A stretch of DNA of 64,000 nt from Flavobacterium circumlabens (GCF_004345565.1 NZ_SLWA01000001.1:777892-841891); one strand, 5' to 3'. Positions 26,603 through 34,807 are shown, counted from the first letter of the stretch. Numbers and translations are program-made. The notes: generated by a model not told the origin, from the sequence alone.

Positions 26603-26611
26603 ACAAAAACA

Positions 26612-27226
26612 ATGACTCAAAAAAACAACATACAATCCTATATCAAAATCCAAAACAACGAAATTGTTTTGAACGGAACTTCGGTATTCAAAATCGAACC
26701 CACCGATTTTGCGGATTTCTCGAAACAAGCCTATCGTAATTTTGACGTGCAATACCCGAAGTTTTTCAAAATGGATGCTTTGAGTAAACTGGCTTTTCTT
26801 GGAGCTGAATTGCTTTTGAGCCCCATGACTTCGGGGGAACAAGAAAATAATATTGCGCTGGTTCTGGCCAATAAATCCTCCAGTTTAGATACCGATGTAA
26901 AATATCAGGAATCTATTTCCGACCAGGAAAACTACTTTCCGAGTCCGGCGGTTTTCGTTTATACGCTGCCAAATATTTGTCTGGGCGAAATAAGTATCCG
27001 CCATCAGCTGAAAAGTGAAAATTCTTTCTTTATATTTGATGCCTTTAACACTGAATTTATGTCTAATTATTCCAATATTCTTCTGAATACGAATAAAGCA
27101 GACCTGGTTCTTTGTGGATGGGTAGAATTTTTTAATGACGATTACAAAGCGTTTCTTTGCACTATCAGTAAAGAAGAAAGCACAAAATATACAAACGAAA
27201 CTATCAATACATTATATAATCAATAA
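26612..27226 (+). CDS. Short beta-ketoacyl-synthase-like protein
   Basis: A 204-residue cytoplasmic protein that resembles an N-terminal half of a thiolase-fold ketosynthase: SKLAFLGAELLL, then NIALVLANKSSSLDTD, and LPNICLGEISIRHQLKSE, where a KS has its nucleophile elbow. I see no Cys in a normal TACSS context (the Cys in PNICLG is not obviously placed the same way), and no C-terminal half with the two histidines. Comparable short proteins recur in flexirubin loci. It precedes an ACP by 2 bp, so it may be a scaffold or a partner of the ACP and ketosynthase. Function unknown. Confidence 0.7.
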   Translation: MTQKNNIQSYIKIQNNEIVLNGTSVFKIEPTDFADFSKQAYRNFDVQYPKFFKMDALSKLAFLGAELLLSPMTSGEQENNIALVLANKSSSLDTDVKYQESISDQENYFPSPAVFVYTLPNICLGEISIRHQLKSENSFFIFDAFNTEFMSNYSNILLNTNKADLVLCGWVEFFNDDYKAFLCTISKEESTKYTNETINTLYNQ

Positions 27227-27228
27227 TC

Positions 27229-27486
27229 ATGGAAGCATTAAAACTGGAATTAAAAAATAAAATCATTACCACTTTAAACCTTGAAGATATCGCTGTTGAA
27301 GATATTGCAGATAATGACGCTTTATTTGGAGATGGTTTAGGTTTGGACTCGATTGATGCTCTTGAGTTAATCGTGATTTTAGATAAGGATTACGGAATTA
27401 AACTGGTAGACCCGAAAGAAGGGAAAACTATTTTCCAATCGATCGAATCTATGGCGGCTTACATTAGCGCTAACAGAACAAAATAA
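27229..27486 (+). CDS. Acyl carrier protein (second)
   Basis: An 85-residue carrier protein with phosphopantetheine Ser41 in GLGLDSIDALEL. It differs from the first ACP at 14898 and lies in a group with the KS-like protein, a complete ketosynthase and a CLF-like protein, as expected for a type II PKS minimal set. It is therefore the likely carrier for iterative aryl polyene extension. A 113-bp spacer with an unusual repeat separates it from the ketosynthase. Confidence 0.93.
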   Translation: MEALKLELKNKIITTLNLEDIAVEDIADNDALFGDGLGLDSIDALELIVILDKDYGIKLVDPKEGKTIFQSIESMAAYISANRTK

Positions 27487-27509
27487 GACTCACTTAGAAT
27501 TGCTTGGAT

Positions 27510-27597
27510 TTTTAGACTTCTTAGATAAAAAAGTCTGAAAATCTATGTAATACAACAATCTAAGAAGTCTAAAATTCTAACAATCTAAGAAGTCTAA
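27510..27597. repeat. ATCTAAGAAGTCTAA repeat with a 17-bp inverted repeat
   Basis: A perfect 17-bp inverted repeat (27510-27526 and 27558-27574, arm TTTTAGACTTCTTAGAT) is followed by a third copy of the same word at 27583-27597, which ends 2 bp before the ATG of the ketosynthase. In RNA it could fold into a hairpin with a 31-nt loop. Confidence 0.85.
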
Positions 27598-27599
27598 TA

Positions 27600-28799
27600 A
27601 TGAAAGGTGTTGCAATAACGGGAATGGGAATTATCTCTTCGATTGGAAATTCCGTTGAGGAAAATTTCGATTCATTATTAAATGAAAATCGTGCCATTAC
27701 CCGTGTCCAGAATATTTCGACTATTCATGCTGATATTAATAAGGTAGGGGAAATCAAAAAAACCAATTCGGAACTGATTGCCGAATTGCATCTTCCTGCG
27801 AATAATAATTTCTCGAGAACAGCTATGATTGCCACTTTTGCAGCAAAACAGGCTGTTGAAAATGCCGGAATTACAGCCATAAACGAATTCAGAACCGGAC
27901 TCATTTCGGCTACAAGTGTGGGCGGAATGGACATGACGGAAAAATATTATTATGATTATTTCGAAAAACCGGAACTTGTAAAATATATCAGTTGCCATGA
28001 TGGCGGTGATGTTGCCGATAAAATCGCTTCAGAGTTAGGTTTAAAAGGAATGGTAACCACAATCAGTACCGCTTGTTCCTCGGCAGCAAATTCCATTATG
28101 CTGGGCGCGCGACTGATTAAAAGCGGAAAACTGGATCGCGTTATTGTGGGCGGAGCCGATGCTTTGGCAAAATTTACCATCAACGGATTTAAGACCTTAA
28201 TGATTTTATCTGACGATTACAACAAACCTTTTGACAACAACCGTAAAGGCTTAAATCTAGGAGAAGCGGCAGCATATCTGGTTTTGGAATCGGATGAAAT
28301 TGTAAAAAAACAAAACAAAAAAGTACTCGCCAGAGTTTCCGGTTACGGAAATGCTAACGATGCTTTTCATCAGACTGCTTCTTCAGAAAATGGAGACGGT
28401 GCATATTTAGCGATGAAAAAAGCTTTTGAAGTTTCCGGATTGCAACCTTCTGAAATAGATTACATCAACGTACACGGAACGGCAACTCCCAATAACGATT
28501 TATCCGAAGGAAGAGCGATACTTCGTATTTACGGAGATGAAAAAGTACCTGATTTTAGTTCAACAAAACCTTTTACCGGACACACATTGGCAGCAGCAGC
28601 AGCAATTGAAGCGGTTTACAGTGTTTTGGCCATTCAGAATAATGTGGTTTATCCGAATATGAATTTCGAAACTCCGATGGAGGAATTTAATTTGCAGCCA
28701 CAGACTTCCTTAAAAAATAAAAACATAGATCACGTTTTATCTAATTCTTTCGGATTTGGAGGAAACTGTTCCACCCTTATATTTTCAAAAAGCGAATGA
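27600..28799 (+). CDS. Beta-ketoacyl-ACP synthase (KS alpha), complete active site
   Basis: A 399-residue FabF-like condensing enzyme with Cys159 (STACSSAA), His292 (NVHGTATP) and His328 (PFTGHTLAA). Its stop overlaps the start of a Cys-less homologue by 4 bp (ATGA), the hallmark arrangement of a KS/chain-length-factor pair in type II polyketide systems and in E. coli aryl polyene clusters (ApeO with ApeC). With the ACP just upstream it forms the minimal set for repeated extension of the 4-coumaroyl starter. Confidence 0.92.
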   Translation: MKGVAITGMGIISSIGNSVEENFDSLLNENRAITRVQNISTIHADINKVGEIKKTNSELIAELHLPANNNFSRTAMIATFAAKQAVENAGITAINEFRTGLISATSVGGMDMTEKYYYDYFEKPELVKYISCHDGGDVADKIASELGLKGMVTTISTACSSAANSIMLGARLIKSGKLDRVIVGGADALAKFTINGFKTLMILSDDYNKPFDNNRKGLNLGEAAAYLVLESDEIVKKQNKKVLARVSGYGNANDAFHQTASSENGDGAYLAMKKAFEVSGLQPSEIDYINVHGTATPNNDLSEGRAILRIYGDEKVPDFSSTKPFTGHTLAAAAAIEAVYSVLAIQNNVVYPNMNFETPMEEFNLQPQTSLKNKNIDHVLSNSFGFGGNCSTLIFSKSE

Positions 28800-29857
28800 A
28801 GAAAACATATATAAATGGAGTAGGTTGTATTTCGACTCAAAAAACATTTGATACTGTTTTTTTAGAAGACGCCGTATACAATCAAAATGACAACATTCTT
28901 AGCGTTGTCTCCCCTGTCTACAAAGATTTTATTGCTCCCGCTGCTGCCAGAAGAATGGCAAAAGGGGTGAAAAACGGAATTGTAGCTTCGGCACTTGCGA
29001 TGAAAGATGCACATGCTGAAAATGTAGACGCTATTATTACCGGAACAGGATTAGGCTGTATTGAGGATTCTGAAAAATTCCTGAAAAACATCCTGGACAA
29101 TAACGAAGAATTTTTAACGCCAACCGCATTTATTCAATCCACCCATAATACCGTTGGGGCACAAATTGCGCTGACGATGCAATGTAAAGGGTATAATTTT
29201 ACCTATGTAAATGGTGCGGTTTCTTTTGAATCTGCCCTTCTGGATGCTAAAATGCAACTGGAAGAAAACGAAGCCAATTCGATTTTGGTGGGCGGTGTAG
29301 ATGAGAACGGTGATTACACCATGGAACTTTTTAAATTGGCAAAACGTGTTAAACAGGAAAGCGAGCAGCCGTTTACGCTTTTAGCTCCAAAAACAATTGG
29401 ATCCGTTCATGGTGAAGGGGCCAGTTTTTTTGTTTTGGAAAGTGAAAAAAAAGACACTACTTACGCCGAAATTCTGGATGTTCAAATTATAAACACTTTA
29501 GAAGAAAACGAAATTGAAACGGAAATAACTACTTTTCTAAAAGCTAATAACGTTGAAGTTTCAGCTGTTGATGCTATCGTTTTAGGTTTTAACGGCGATG
29601 TAAAATTCGATTCTTATTATAAAAGACTGACCGAAAATACTTTTTCAGATACCCCTCAGTTGTATTACAAACATTTGTGCGGCGAATACGATACGGCTTC
29701 TGCTTTTGGATTATGGATGGCGTCAAAAATTATAAAACTGCAGGAAATTCCGGAAATTGTAAAAGTAAATTCAGTTAAAAAATCAGCTTACAATACCATT
29801 TTATTATACAATCAGCTGAGCGGAAAAAACCATAGTTTTACGTTACTGTCAAAATGA
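28796..29857 (+). CDS. Chain-length-factor-like ketosynthase homologue (no active site)
   Basis: A 353-residue thiolase-fold protein. At the nucleophile position it reads YVNGAVSFES with Ala141 in place of Cys, and the places of the two histidines also look lost (LGFNGDVKFD and KHLCGEYDTASA). Overlap of 4 bp with the complete ketosynthase supports a heterodimer in which this subunit shapes the chain length. It also overlaps the deacetylase gene downstream by 4 bp. Confidence 0.85.
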   Translation: MKKTYINGVGCISTQKTFDTVFLEDAVYNQNDNILSVVSPVYKDFIAPAAARRMAKGVKNGIVASALAMKDAHAENVDAIITGTGLGCIEDSEKFLKNILDNNEEFLTPTAFIQSTHNTVGAQIALTMQCKGYNFTYVNGAVSFESALLDAKMQLEENEANSILVGGVDENGDYTMELFKLAKRVKQESEQPFTLLAPKTIGSVHGEGASFFVLESEKKDTTYAEILDVQIINTLEENEIETEITTFLKANNVEVSAVDAIVLGFNGDVKFDSYYKRLTENTFSDTPQLYYKHLCGEYDTASAFGLWMASKIIKLQEIPEIVKVNSVKKSAYNTILLYNQLSGKNHSFTLLSK

Positions 29858-30636
29858 TAACGCATAGAAACATCTCGTTATTTTTTATTTTTGTACTGCT
29901 TTTACTGCTTCTTCTGAACTTGTATACCGCAATGAACTGGATGTGGTTTCTTGCCATTGTTCTACTTTGGCTGGGCATTAATGCTATCGGTTCTGCCAGA
30001 ATTTCTTCTGATTATCATGTAAAAGCTTTCTGCAATAATCCTTTGGAAACCGAAAAAAAAATAGCCCTTACTTTTGATGACGGACCCAGTTCGTATACTT
30101 TGGAGGTTCTGGCCCTTTTAAAAAAATACAACGCAACCGCCACTTTTTTCTGCATTGGGAAAAATATCGAGATGCATTCGGAAATTGTAAAACAGATTAT
30201 AGCCGAAGGACATTTAATTGGAAATCATTCCTACAGCCACTCGCCTTTTTTTGATTTCTATACTGCAAAAAGAATTACCGAAGAAATTCAGAAAACAGAT
30301 TTATTGCTGGAAAAGCTTACTTCCAAAAAAATAAATTTCTTTCGTCCTCCTTATGGTGTAACCACGCCCTCCATCCGAAGAGCCCTAAAAATTACCGGAC
30401 ATAACGTTATTGGCTGGAATATCAGATCACTTGATGGCGGCACAAAAGACCAGAATTTAATTTTCAATCGCATTATAAAACGTGTTTCTCCCGGGGGAAT
30501 CGTACTTTTGCATGATACAGCGTCACACTCTGTTTTGGTACTGGAACGGTTTTTGCAATTTTTACAGCAAAACAATTATAAAGTAATTTCGACTGAAGAG
30601 CTTTTGAATCTTAAAGCGTATGAGACGGAACGCTGA
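29854..30636 (+). CDS. Polysaccharide deacetylase (NodB-like)
   Basis: A 260-residue protein with one or two N-terminal membrane helices (about 8-42) followed by a NodB domain: TFDDGPSS (metal-binding Asp pair), the HSYSH metal motif, RPPYG and a late LLHDTASHSV. Family members remove acetyl groups from sugar polymers or small amines using a divalent metal, here probably on the outer face of the inner membrane. It is coupled by a 4-bp overlap to the CLF gene, so it is likely part of the pigment operon, but what it deacylates is not clear. Confidence 0.88.
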   Translation: MITHRNISLFFIFVLLLLLLLNLYTAMNWMWFLAIVLLWLGINAIGSARISSDYHVKAFCNNPLETEKKIALTFDDGPSSYTLEVLALLKKYNATATFFCIGKNIEMHSEIVKQIIAEGHLIGNHSYSHSPFFDFYTAKRITEEIQKTDLLLEKLTSKKINFFRPPYGVTTPSIRRALKITGHNVIGWNIRSLDGGTKDQNLIFNRIIKRVSPGGIVLLHDTASHSVLVLERFLQFLQQNNYKVISTEELLNLKAYETER

Positions 30637-30645
30637 TAAAACAGA

Positions 30646-30735
30646 TTTGCTAAAGCGAAAACACGGATAAAACAGATTTTATCAAAATGCTTAATTCAAA
30701 TAATAATCTGTGTAAATCATTTTAATCTGTGGCAA
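30646..30735. repeat. Spacer repeat of the AATCTGTG family, copy 3
   Basis: The 129-bp gap between the deacetylase and the LolA-like gene holds several copies of short words: CAGATTTGC, CACGGATAAAACAGATTTTA, AATCTGTGTAAATC and TTTTAATCTGTGGC. The last resembles AATCTGTGGC in copy 1. No gene is seen here. Confidence 0.55.
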
Positions 30736-30765
30736 AATGTTTTTAAGCACAATTTTAATAAAATT

Positions 30766-31392
30766 ATGAAAACTAAAATAGCACTACTAATTCTATTTAT
30801 TTCAGGCAATTTATTTGCCCAGGAACAAAAAATGTCTGATGCAGAAATTGCCGCTTTCAAACAGGACGTCAATGTATCCGCAAAAAAAATCAAAACACTG
30901 ACTACCGATTTTGTACAGTACAAACATTTGGACTTTTTATCGAAGGATATTGAAACTTCCGGAAAAATGATTTTTAAGGAACCAAACATGCTGCAGTGGC
31001 AATACAAAAAGCCATACAATTATAGTATTGTTTTTAAGAACGGGAAAATCCTGATTAATGATGAAGGAAAGAAAAGTGCCGTTGATGTTGGAAACAGTAA
31101 AATTTTTGGCCGCATCAATAAATTAATTGTGGGCAGCGTGAGTGGAAATATGTTTGATGATAAAGAATTTACGATTTCATACTTTAAATCAAAAGGACAA
31201 AATCTGGCCAAATTCATTCCGAAAGATGCAACGCTGAAAAAATACATCAAACAGATTGAACTGACTTTCGATAAAGAAGAAGCAACTGTGGTTCAGGTAA
31301 AATTATTGGAATCCTCTGAAGATTATACCCGAATTGTACTTAAAAATAAAGTGATCAATGCAAAAATCGACGATTCCCTTTTTACTAATTAA
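30766..31392 (+). CDS. LolA-like outer-membrane lipoprotein carrier
   Basis: A 208-residue periplasmic protein with a signal peptide (MKTKIALLILFISGNLFAQ) and the LolA pattern: LTTDFVQYKHLDFLSKDIE, GKMIFKEPNMLQWQYKKPYNY, then GSVSGNMFDDKEF. LolA ferries hydrophobic cargo across the periplasm; a copy in a flexirubin operon may carry the pigment or a cluster lipoprotein to the outer membrane. Its 3' end overlaps the next lipoprotein gene by 35 bp. Confidence 0.85.
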   Translation: MKTKIALLILFISGNLFAQEQKMSDAEIAAFKQDVNVSAKKIKTLTTDFVQYKHLDFLSKDIETSGKMIFKEPNMLQWQYKKPYNYSIVFKNGKILINDEGKKSAVDVGNSKIFGRINKLIVGSVSGNMFDDKEFTISYFKSKGQNLAKFIPKDATLKKYIKQIELTFDKEEATVVQVKLLESSEDYTRIVLKNKVINAKIDDSLFTN

Positions 31393-31993
31393 TTGCGTAC
31401 TGGCAATTGTTTTGATTTCTTGTGGCTCAGTCACAAAAAATTATTCCCCTAAAAAATTAGACAAAACGTCTTATAAAGCGCCGTATTTTTCAAATCCAAA
31501 AACAGATTATGTTTATAAAACCAATATTACGGTTTACGGAAATGAAATGAGCGGAATTTTCATTGCTAAAAAAATAAATGATACCGTACACCGAATCGTT
31601 TTTACCACTGAATTTGGTAACAAATTGCTGGATTTTGAAATTTCGGAAAAGAGTTTTAAAGTCAATTCGATTGTTTCAGAATTAGACCGAAAAATATTAA
31701 TTAATACCTTGAGGGAAGATTTTCGATTATTGCTGAAAAAAGAATATTTAATACAGGAACAGTTTGAAAAAGAATCAGATAACATCTACAAATCGGCTGA
31801 TGGTAAAAGAGATAATTATCTGTTTCTATCCAAAAAAGACCAGAAATTAGAGAAAGTGATTCATGCATCTCAAACAAAAGAAAAAATAACACTTCTATTT
31901 AGTTCAGAAAACAATATTTTTGCCGAGAAAATTCAGATTATTCATCAAAATATTAAGTTGAAAATTGAGTTGAATTATTTTAAATCTGAATAA
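31358..31993 (+). CDS. Predicted lipoprotein of unknown function
   Basis: A 211-residue protein with a lipoprotein signal (MQKSTIPFLLINCVLAIVLISCGS, lipobox Cys22). The mature region alternates hydrophobic and polar residues in a way that suggests beta structure, and the region FEISEKSFKVNSIVSELDRK can be seen near the middle. The 35-bp overlap with the lolA-like gene means tight coupling; it could be the outer-membrane receptor that accepts cargo, as LolB does in other bacteria. That role is an inference. Confidence 0.75.
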   Translation: MQKSTIPFLLINCVLAIVLISCGSVTKNYSPKKLDKTSYKAPYFSNPKTDYVYKTNITVYGNEMSGIFIAKKINDTVHRIVFTTEFGNKLLDFEISEKSFKVNSIVSELDRKILINTLREDFRLLLKKEYLIQEQFEKESDNIYKSADGKRDNYLFLSKKDQKLEKVIHASQTKEKITLLFSSENNIFAEKIQIIHQNIKLKIELNYFKSE

Positions 31994-32030
31994 AAATTTA
32001 AACTAATCATAAACTTTAAATCAAACCAAA

Positions 32031-32648
32031 ATGAAAAAATTAACCTTAATTGCATTTGTTTTATTTACAGGTCTTGTAACATCAAATGCGCAGGTAACTG
32101 TCAGCCCGGGACTTCGCGGAGGTTTAAACCTTTCGAAATTATCGAATATTGATGATAATGGTTTAAAATCAGATTTTTATGTTGGTGGTTTAGTTGATAT
32201 AAAATTCAATAAGTATTTTACACTTCAGCCTGAATTGACCTATTCAAGACAAGGTTCTGAAGGAAGATATTTTGATGATCAAAACCCGAATTTTGGTGTA
32301 CCTGCAAAATACGAATTAGATTATCTTACGGTTGGTGCTGTTGCTAAATTTTACTTCGGCGGAAAAGGCTTTCACATTTTAGCGGGGCCGTCAGCTGATT
32401 TTAAAACAAGTGATAATTTTGGCGAATACGGTTTTGACCCGATCGATTTTGACCTTTCTATAGTTGCCGGATTAGGGTACACCTTACCAAACGGATTAAC
32501 TTTTGAAGCAAGATTTAAACAAGGATTAATTGATATTTATGGGTATGACGGTCTTGATTACGATGATAACGGAGATTATTATTATGATGATGTAATCTTA
32601 AATCAGGTATTCCAGATTGGTATTAGCTATACATTTAAAACGAAATAA
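32031..32648 (+). CDS. Outer-membrane beta-barrel protein (tandem copy 1)
   Basis: A 205-residue small barrel of the Bacteroidota porin-like type: signal peptide (MKKLTLIAFVLFTGLVTSNAQ), VTVSPGLRGGLNLSKLS, FYVGGLVDIKFNKYFTLQPELTYSRQGSEG, and a C-terminal aromatic-ended strand QIGISYTFKTK. The three genes from 32031 to 33925 share the motif F-x-P-G-x-x-x-G, FYxGGxxxxK, LQPExTYSRQ and the final QxGxxYxF, so they arose by tandem duplication. They may anchor or transport pigment in the outer membrane. Confidence 0.87.
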   Translation: MKKLTLIAFVLFTGLVTSNAQVTVSPGLRGGLNLSKLSNIDDNGLKSDFYVGGLVDIKFNKYFTLQPELTYSRQGSEGRYFDDQNPNFGVPAKYELDYLTVGAVAKFYFGGKGFHILAGPSADFKTSDNFGEYGFDPIDFDLSIVAGLGYTLPNGLTFEARFKQGLIDIYGYDGLDYDDNGDYYYDDVILNQVFQIGISYTFKTK

Positions 32649-32654
32649 AAGTTT

Positions 32655-33275
32655 TTGAGTCCAAACAAAATATTTATCGCCATAGTCGCTTTTTTTGCAT
32701 TGCAGCAAACACAAGCTCAATTTACTTTTAAACCCGGTTTGAGAGGAGGTTTTACATTTTCTACTATTTCAGAAACGCATGCTGATTATAAACCCGATTT
32801 TTATATTGGTGGATTTGGAGAAATAAATATAAAAAAACATTATGCGCTGCAACCTGAAATCACCTATTCCAGACAAGCCTCTAATAATGTAACCCGGAAT
32901 TATTTTGACAATAATAGCGGCACAGAAAGAGTCGAACGTCGTGATTTAAAAATCGATTACTTATCGTTTGCCCTTATTAATAAATTTACATTTGGACCCG
33001 GCATTCAAATACAATTCGGACCCGCTTTAGATGTTTTATTATATGATAATTTAGTGAGAAGAAAAACGTATAACGATGTAGCCTTTATTACTGGTATCGC
33101 TTATAAGTTGTCTTCCAATCTAACCCTTGAAGCGCGATTGAAAAAAGGGTTGCTTGACGTATTAGACAGTGATTATTATCACAATGATCATAATGATTAT
33201 TATTTATTTGGAGATTATAATACCAATATGAATTTTCAATTAGGGATTTCTTATTCTTTTGCAGCAAAAAAATAA
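32655..33275 (+). CDS. Outer-membrane beta-barrel protein (tandem copy 2, TTG start)
   Basis: A 206-residue paralogue of the previous gene, 6 bp downstream. The start is TTG at 32655: the signal peptide (MSPNKIFIAIVAFFALQQTQAQ) begins there and no ATG lies within or before it in frame. It keeps FKPGLRGGF, FYIGGFGEIN, LQPEITYSRQASN and the C-terminal QLGISYSFAAKK. Acidic and His/Asp/Asn-rich sequence is found near the C-terminus (YHNDHNDYYLFGDYN). Confidence 0.85.
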   Translation: MSPNKIFIAIVAFFALQQTQAQFTFKPGLRGGFTFSTISETHADYKPDFYIGGFGEINIKKHYALQPEITYSRQASNNVTRNYFDNNSGTERVERRDLKIDYLSFALINKFTFGPGIQIQFGPALDVLLYDNLVRRKTYNDVAFITGIAYKLSSNLTLEARLKKGLLDVLDSDYYHNDHNDYYLFGDYNTNMNFQLGISYSFAAKK

Positions 33276-33295
33276 ACCATTTTAAAATAAATATC

Positions 33296-33925
33296 TTGAA
33301 AAAAACATTTTTACTTTTTGCCATTATCTTTTTAAGCTTTACAAAAACAAAAGCACAAGTAACTTTCAGACCCGGAATTCAGGCTGGAGCTACTATCTCT
33401 AAAATAGGAAAAACGGAGCTGGATCTAAAAAGCAAAACAGATTTCTACATTGGTGGTTTTGGAGCGCTGAAACTTGGTAAAATTTATACTTTACAGCCTG
33501 AAATAACCTATTCGAGACAAGGATCAAAAGGTTCTGTTGAAGGATTTTATTATGGCCAATCACAAACTATAACTGAAAAAAGAAGTCTGGATATTTCGCT
33601 TCAGTATTTGTCATTTATAACGATGAATAAATTTAATCTTACGGAAAACATATATCTGCTGGCCGGTCCTTTTGTTGATTTTATGGTGGGTGATGAAGTG
33701 AAGTACGATAAGTCGAATAATTTTTTTGCACCGATTTCAAAAGGTGAAGATATTGATTTTGGAATTATCGGAGGTGTTGGATTTAGCCTTCCAAAAGGAA
33801 TTGCTTTTGAAGCAAGAATCAAAAAAGGAACAAGAGATGCATTTGATGATGTGAACGGATCGGCTACGGTAAATACGAATCTGGTTTATCAAATAGGTGC
33901 AGCCTATACATTCGGAAAAAAATAA
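33296..33925 (+). CDS. Outer-membrane beta-barrel protein (tandem copy 3, TTG start)
   Basis: A 209-residue third paralogue, 20 bp downstream, with signal peptide (MKKTFLLFAIIFLSFTKTKAQ), FRPGIQAGATISKIG, FYIGGFGALKLGKIYTLQPE and QIGAAYTFGKK at the end. As for copy 2, the start is TTG at 33296. Two of three genes with TTG starts in one array suggests lower translation than of copy 1. Confidence 0.85.
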   Translation: MKKTFLLFAIIFLSFTKTKAQVTFRPGIQAGATISKIGKTELDLKSKTDFYIGGFGALKLGKIYTLQPEITYSRQGSKGSVEGFYYGQSQTITEKRSLDISLQYLSFITMNKFNLTENIYLLAGPFVDFMVGDEVKYDKSNNFFAPISKGEDIDFGIIGGVGFSLPKGIAFEARIKKGTRDAFDDVNGSATVNTNLVYQIGAAYTFGKK

Positions 33926-33929
33926 AATT

Positions 33930-34301
33930 ATGGTTTTAAAAGACTTCTATAAAGTCCTTTCAGAAGAAGAAACAGGAGATGCCAAATATAATATTCGTAT
34001 ATTGGTTAATGCCAATCATGATGTTTTTAAAGGTCATTTTCCTGGAAACCCAATTATGCCGGGCGTTTGCATGATTCAGATTATTAAAGAACTGACAGAA
34101 TCTATTACTAAAAGTACTTTGATGATTCAGACACTGACCAATGTAAAATTCATGGCATTGATAAATCCTGAAACGAATCCGGAATTGCGTTTAGAACTTG
34201 ATATAACAACTACAGATGATGATTTGGTAAAGGTGAAAAACACCACCTATTTTAACGATACGGTTGCTTTAAAATTAAGCAATGTGTATAAAAAAATATA
34301 A
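33930..34301 (+). CDS. Hotdog dehydratase-like protein lacking the catalytic acid
   Basis: A 123-residue FabZ/FabA-like hotdog protein. I use the ATG at 33930, since the in-frame GTG at 33897 lies inside the preceding barrel gene. It keeps the FabZ motif GHFPGNPIMPGV with His36, but the residue 14 places later, Glu in FabZ, is Gln50 (CMIQIIKEL). Alone it should be weak or inactive. It is the mirror image of the protein at 20279, which has the Glu and lacks the His. It is followed by a small gene of unknown function 2 bp away. Confidence 0.8.
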   Translation: MVLKDFYKVLSEEETGDAKYNIRILVNANHDVFKGHFPGNPIMPGVCMIQIIKELTESITKSTLMIQTLTNVKFMALINPETNPELRLELDITTTDDDLVKVKNTTYFNDTVALKLSNVYKKI

Positions 34302-34303
34302 TT

Positions 34304-34789
34304 ATGAAATTACTACTGTCAGTACTGCTCTGGATAAATTTTGCCGGAACCCCGGATTTGGCAAGCATTCGCAAAATGTATACTACTGCTCCGAAATCAG
34401 AGGCTTCTGCCAAAGATTTTGTAGAAAAACTTTCAGGCATTTCTACGACTGATGAAAAAATATTAGTGGCTTATAAAGCGGCTTCGATTTTACTGGATTC
34501 TAAATTCGAGAAGAAATTAGGCCAAAAAATGGAACGTTTTAAAGAAGGTGCGAAACTATTGGAATCGACTATTGCGAACGAACCAAACAATATCGAAATC
34601 CGAATGATCCGCCTGAGTATTCAGGAAAATGTACCCGGAATTACAGGTTACAAGAAAAACATCAAAGAAGACAGAAAATATATCACTGACCATTACAGCG
34701 AGCAAAATGCTGCTTTAAAAGGATATCTAAAAGACTTTGTCCTGCAATCTAAAAGTTTCTCTAAAAAAGAGAAGCAATTTGTGCAGTAG
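34304..34789 (+). CDS. Small predicted exported protein of unknown function
   Basis: A 161-residue mostly helical protein. The N-terminus (MKLLLSVLLWINFAG) is a short hydrophobic stretch that may serve as a signal peptide. Highly charged helices follow with regular spacing (KDFVEKLSGISTTDEKILVA, KKLGQKMERFKEGAKLLES). I recognise no named domain. It is 2 bp after the dehydratase-like gene and 18 bp before the glycosyltransferase, clearly within the operon. Confidence 0.7.
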   Translation: MKLLLSVLLWINFAGTPDLASIRKMYTTAPKSEASAKDFVEKLSGISTTDEKILVAYKAASILLDSKFEKKLGQKMERFKEGAKLLESTIANEPNNIEIRMIRLSIQENVPGITGYKKNIKEDRKYITDHYSEQNAALKGYLKDFVLQSKSFSKKEKQFVQ

Positions 34790-34807
34790 ACGAAGAAACC
34801 AAATGCA

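Noticed and set aside
33897..33929. GTG start of the dehydratase-like gene
   Set aside because: It lies in the last codons of the preceding barrel gene, while an ATG at 33930 gives a normal FabZ-like N-terminus.
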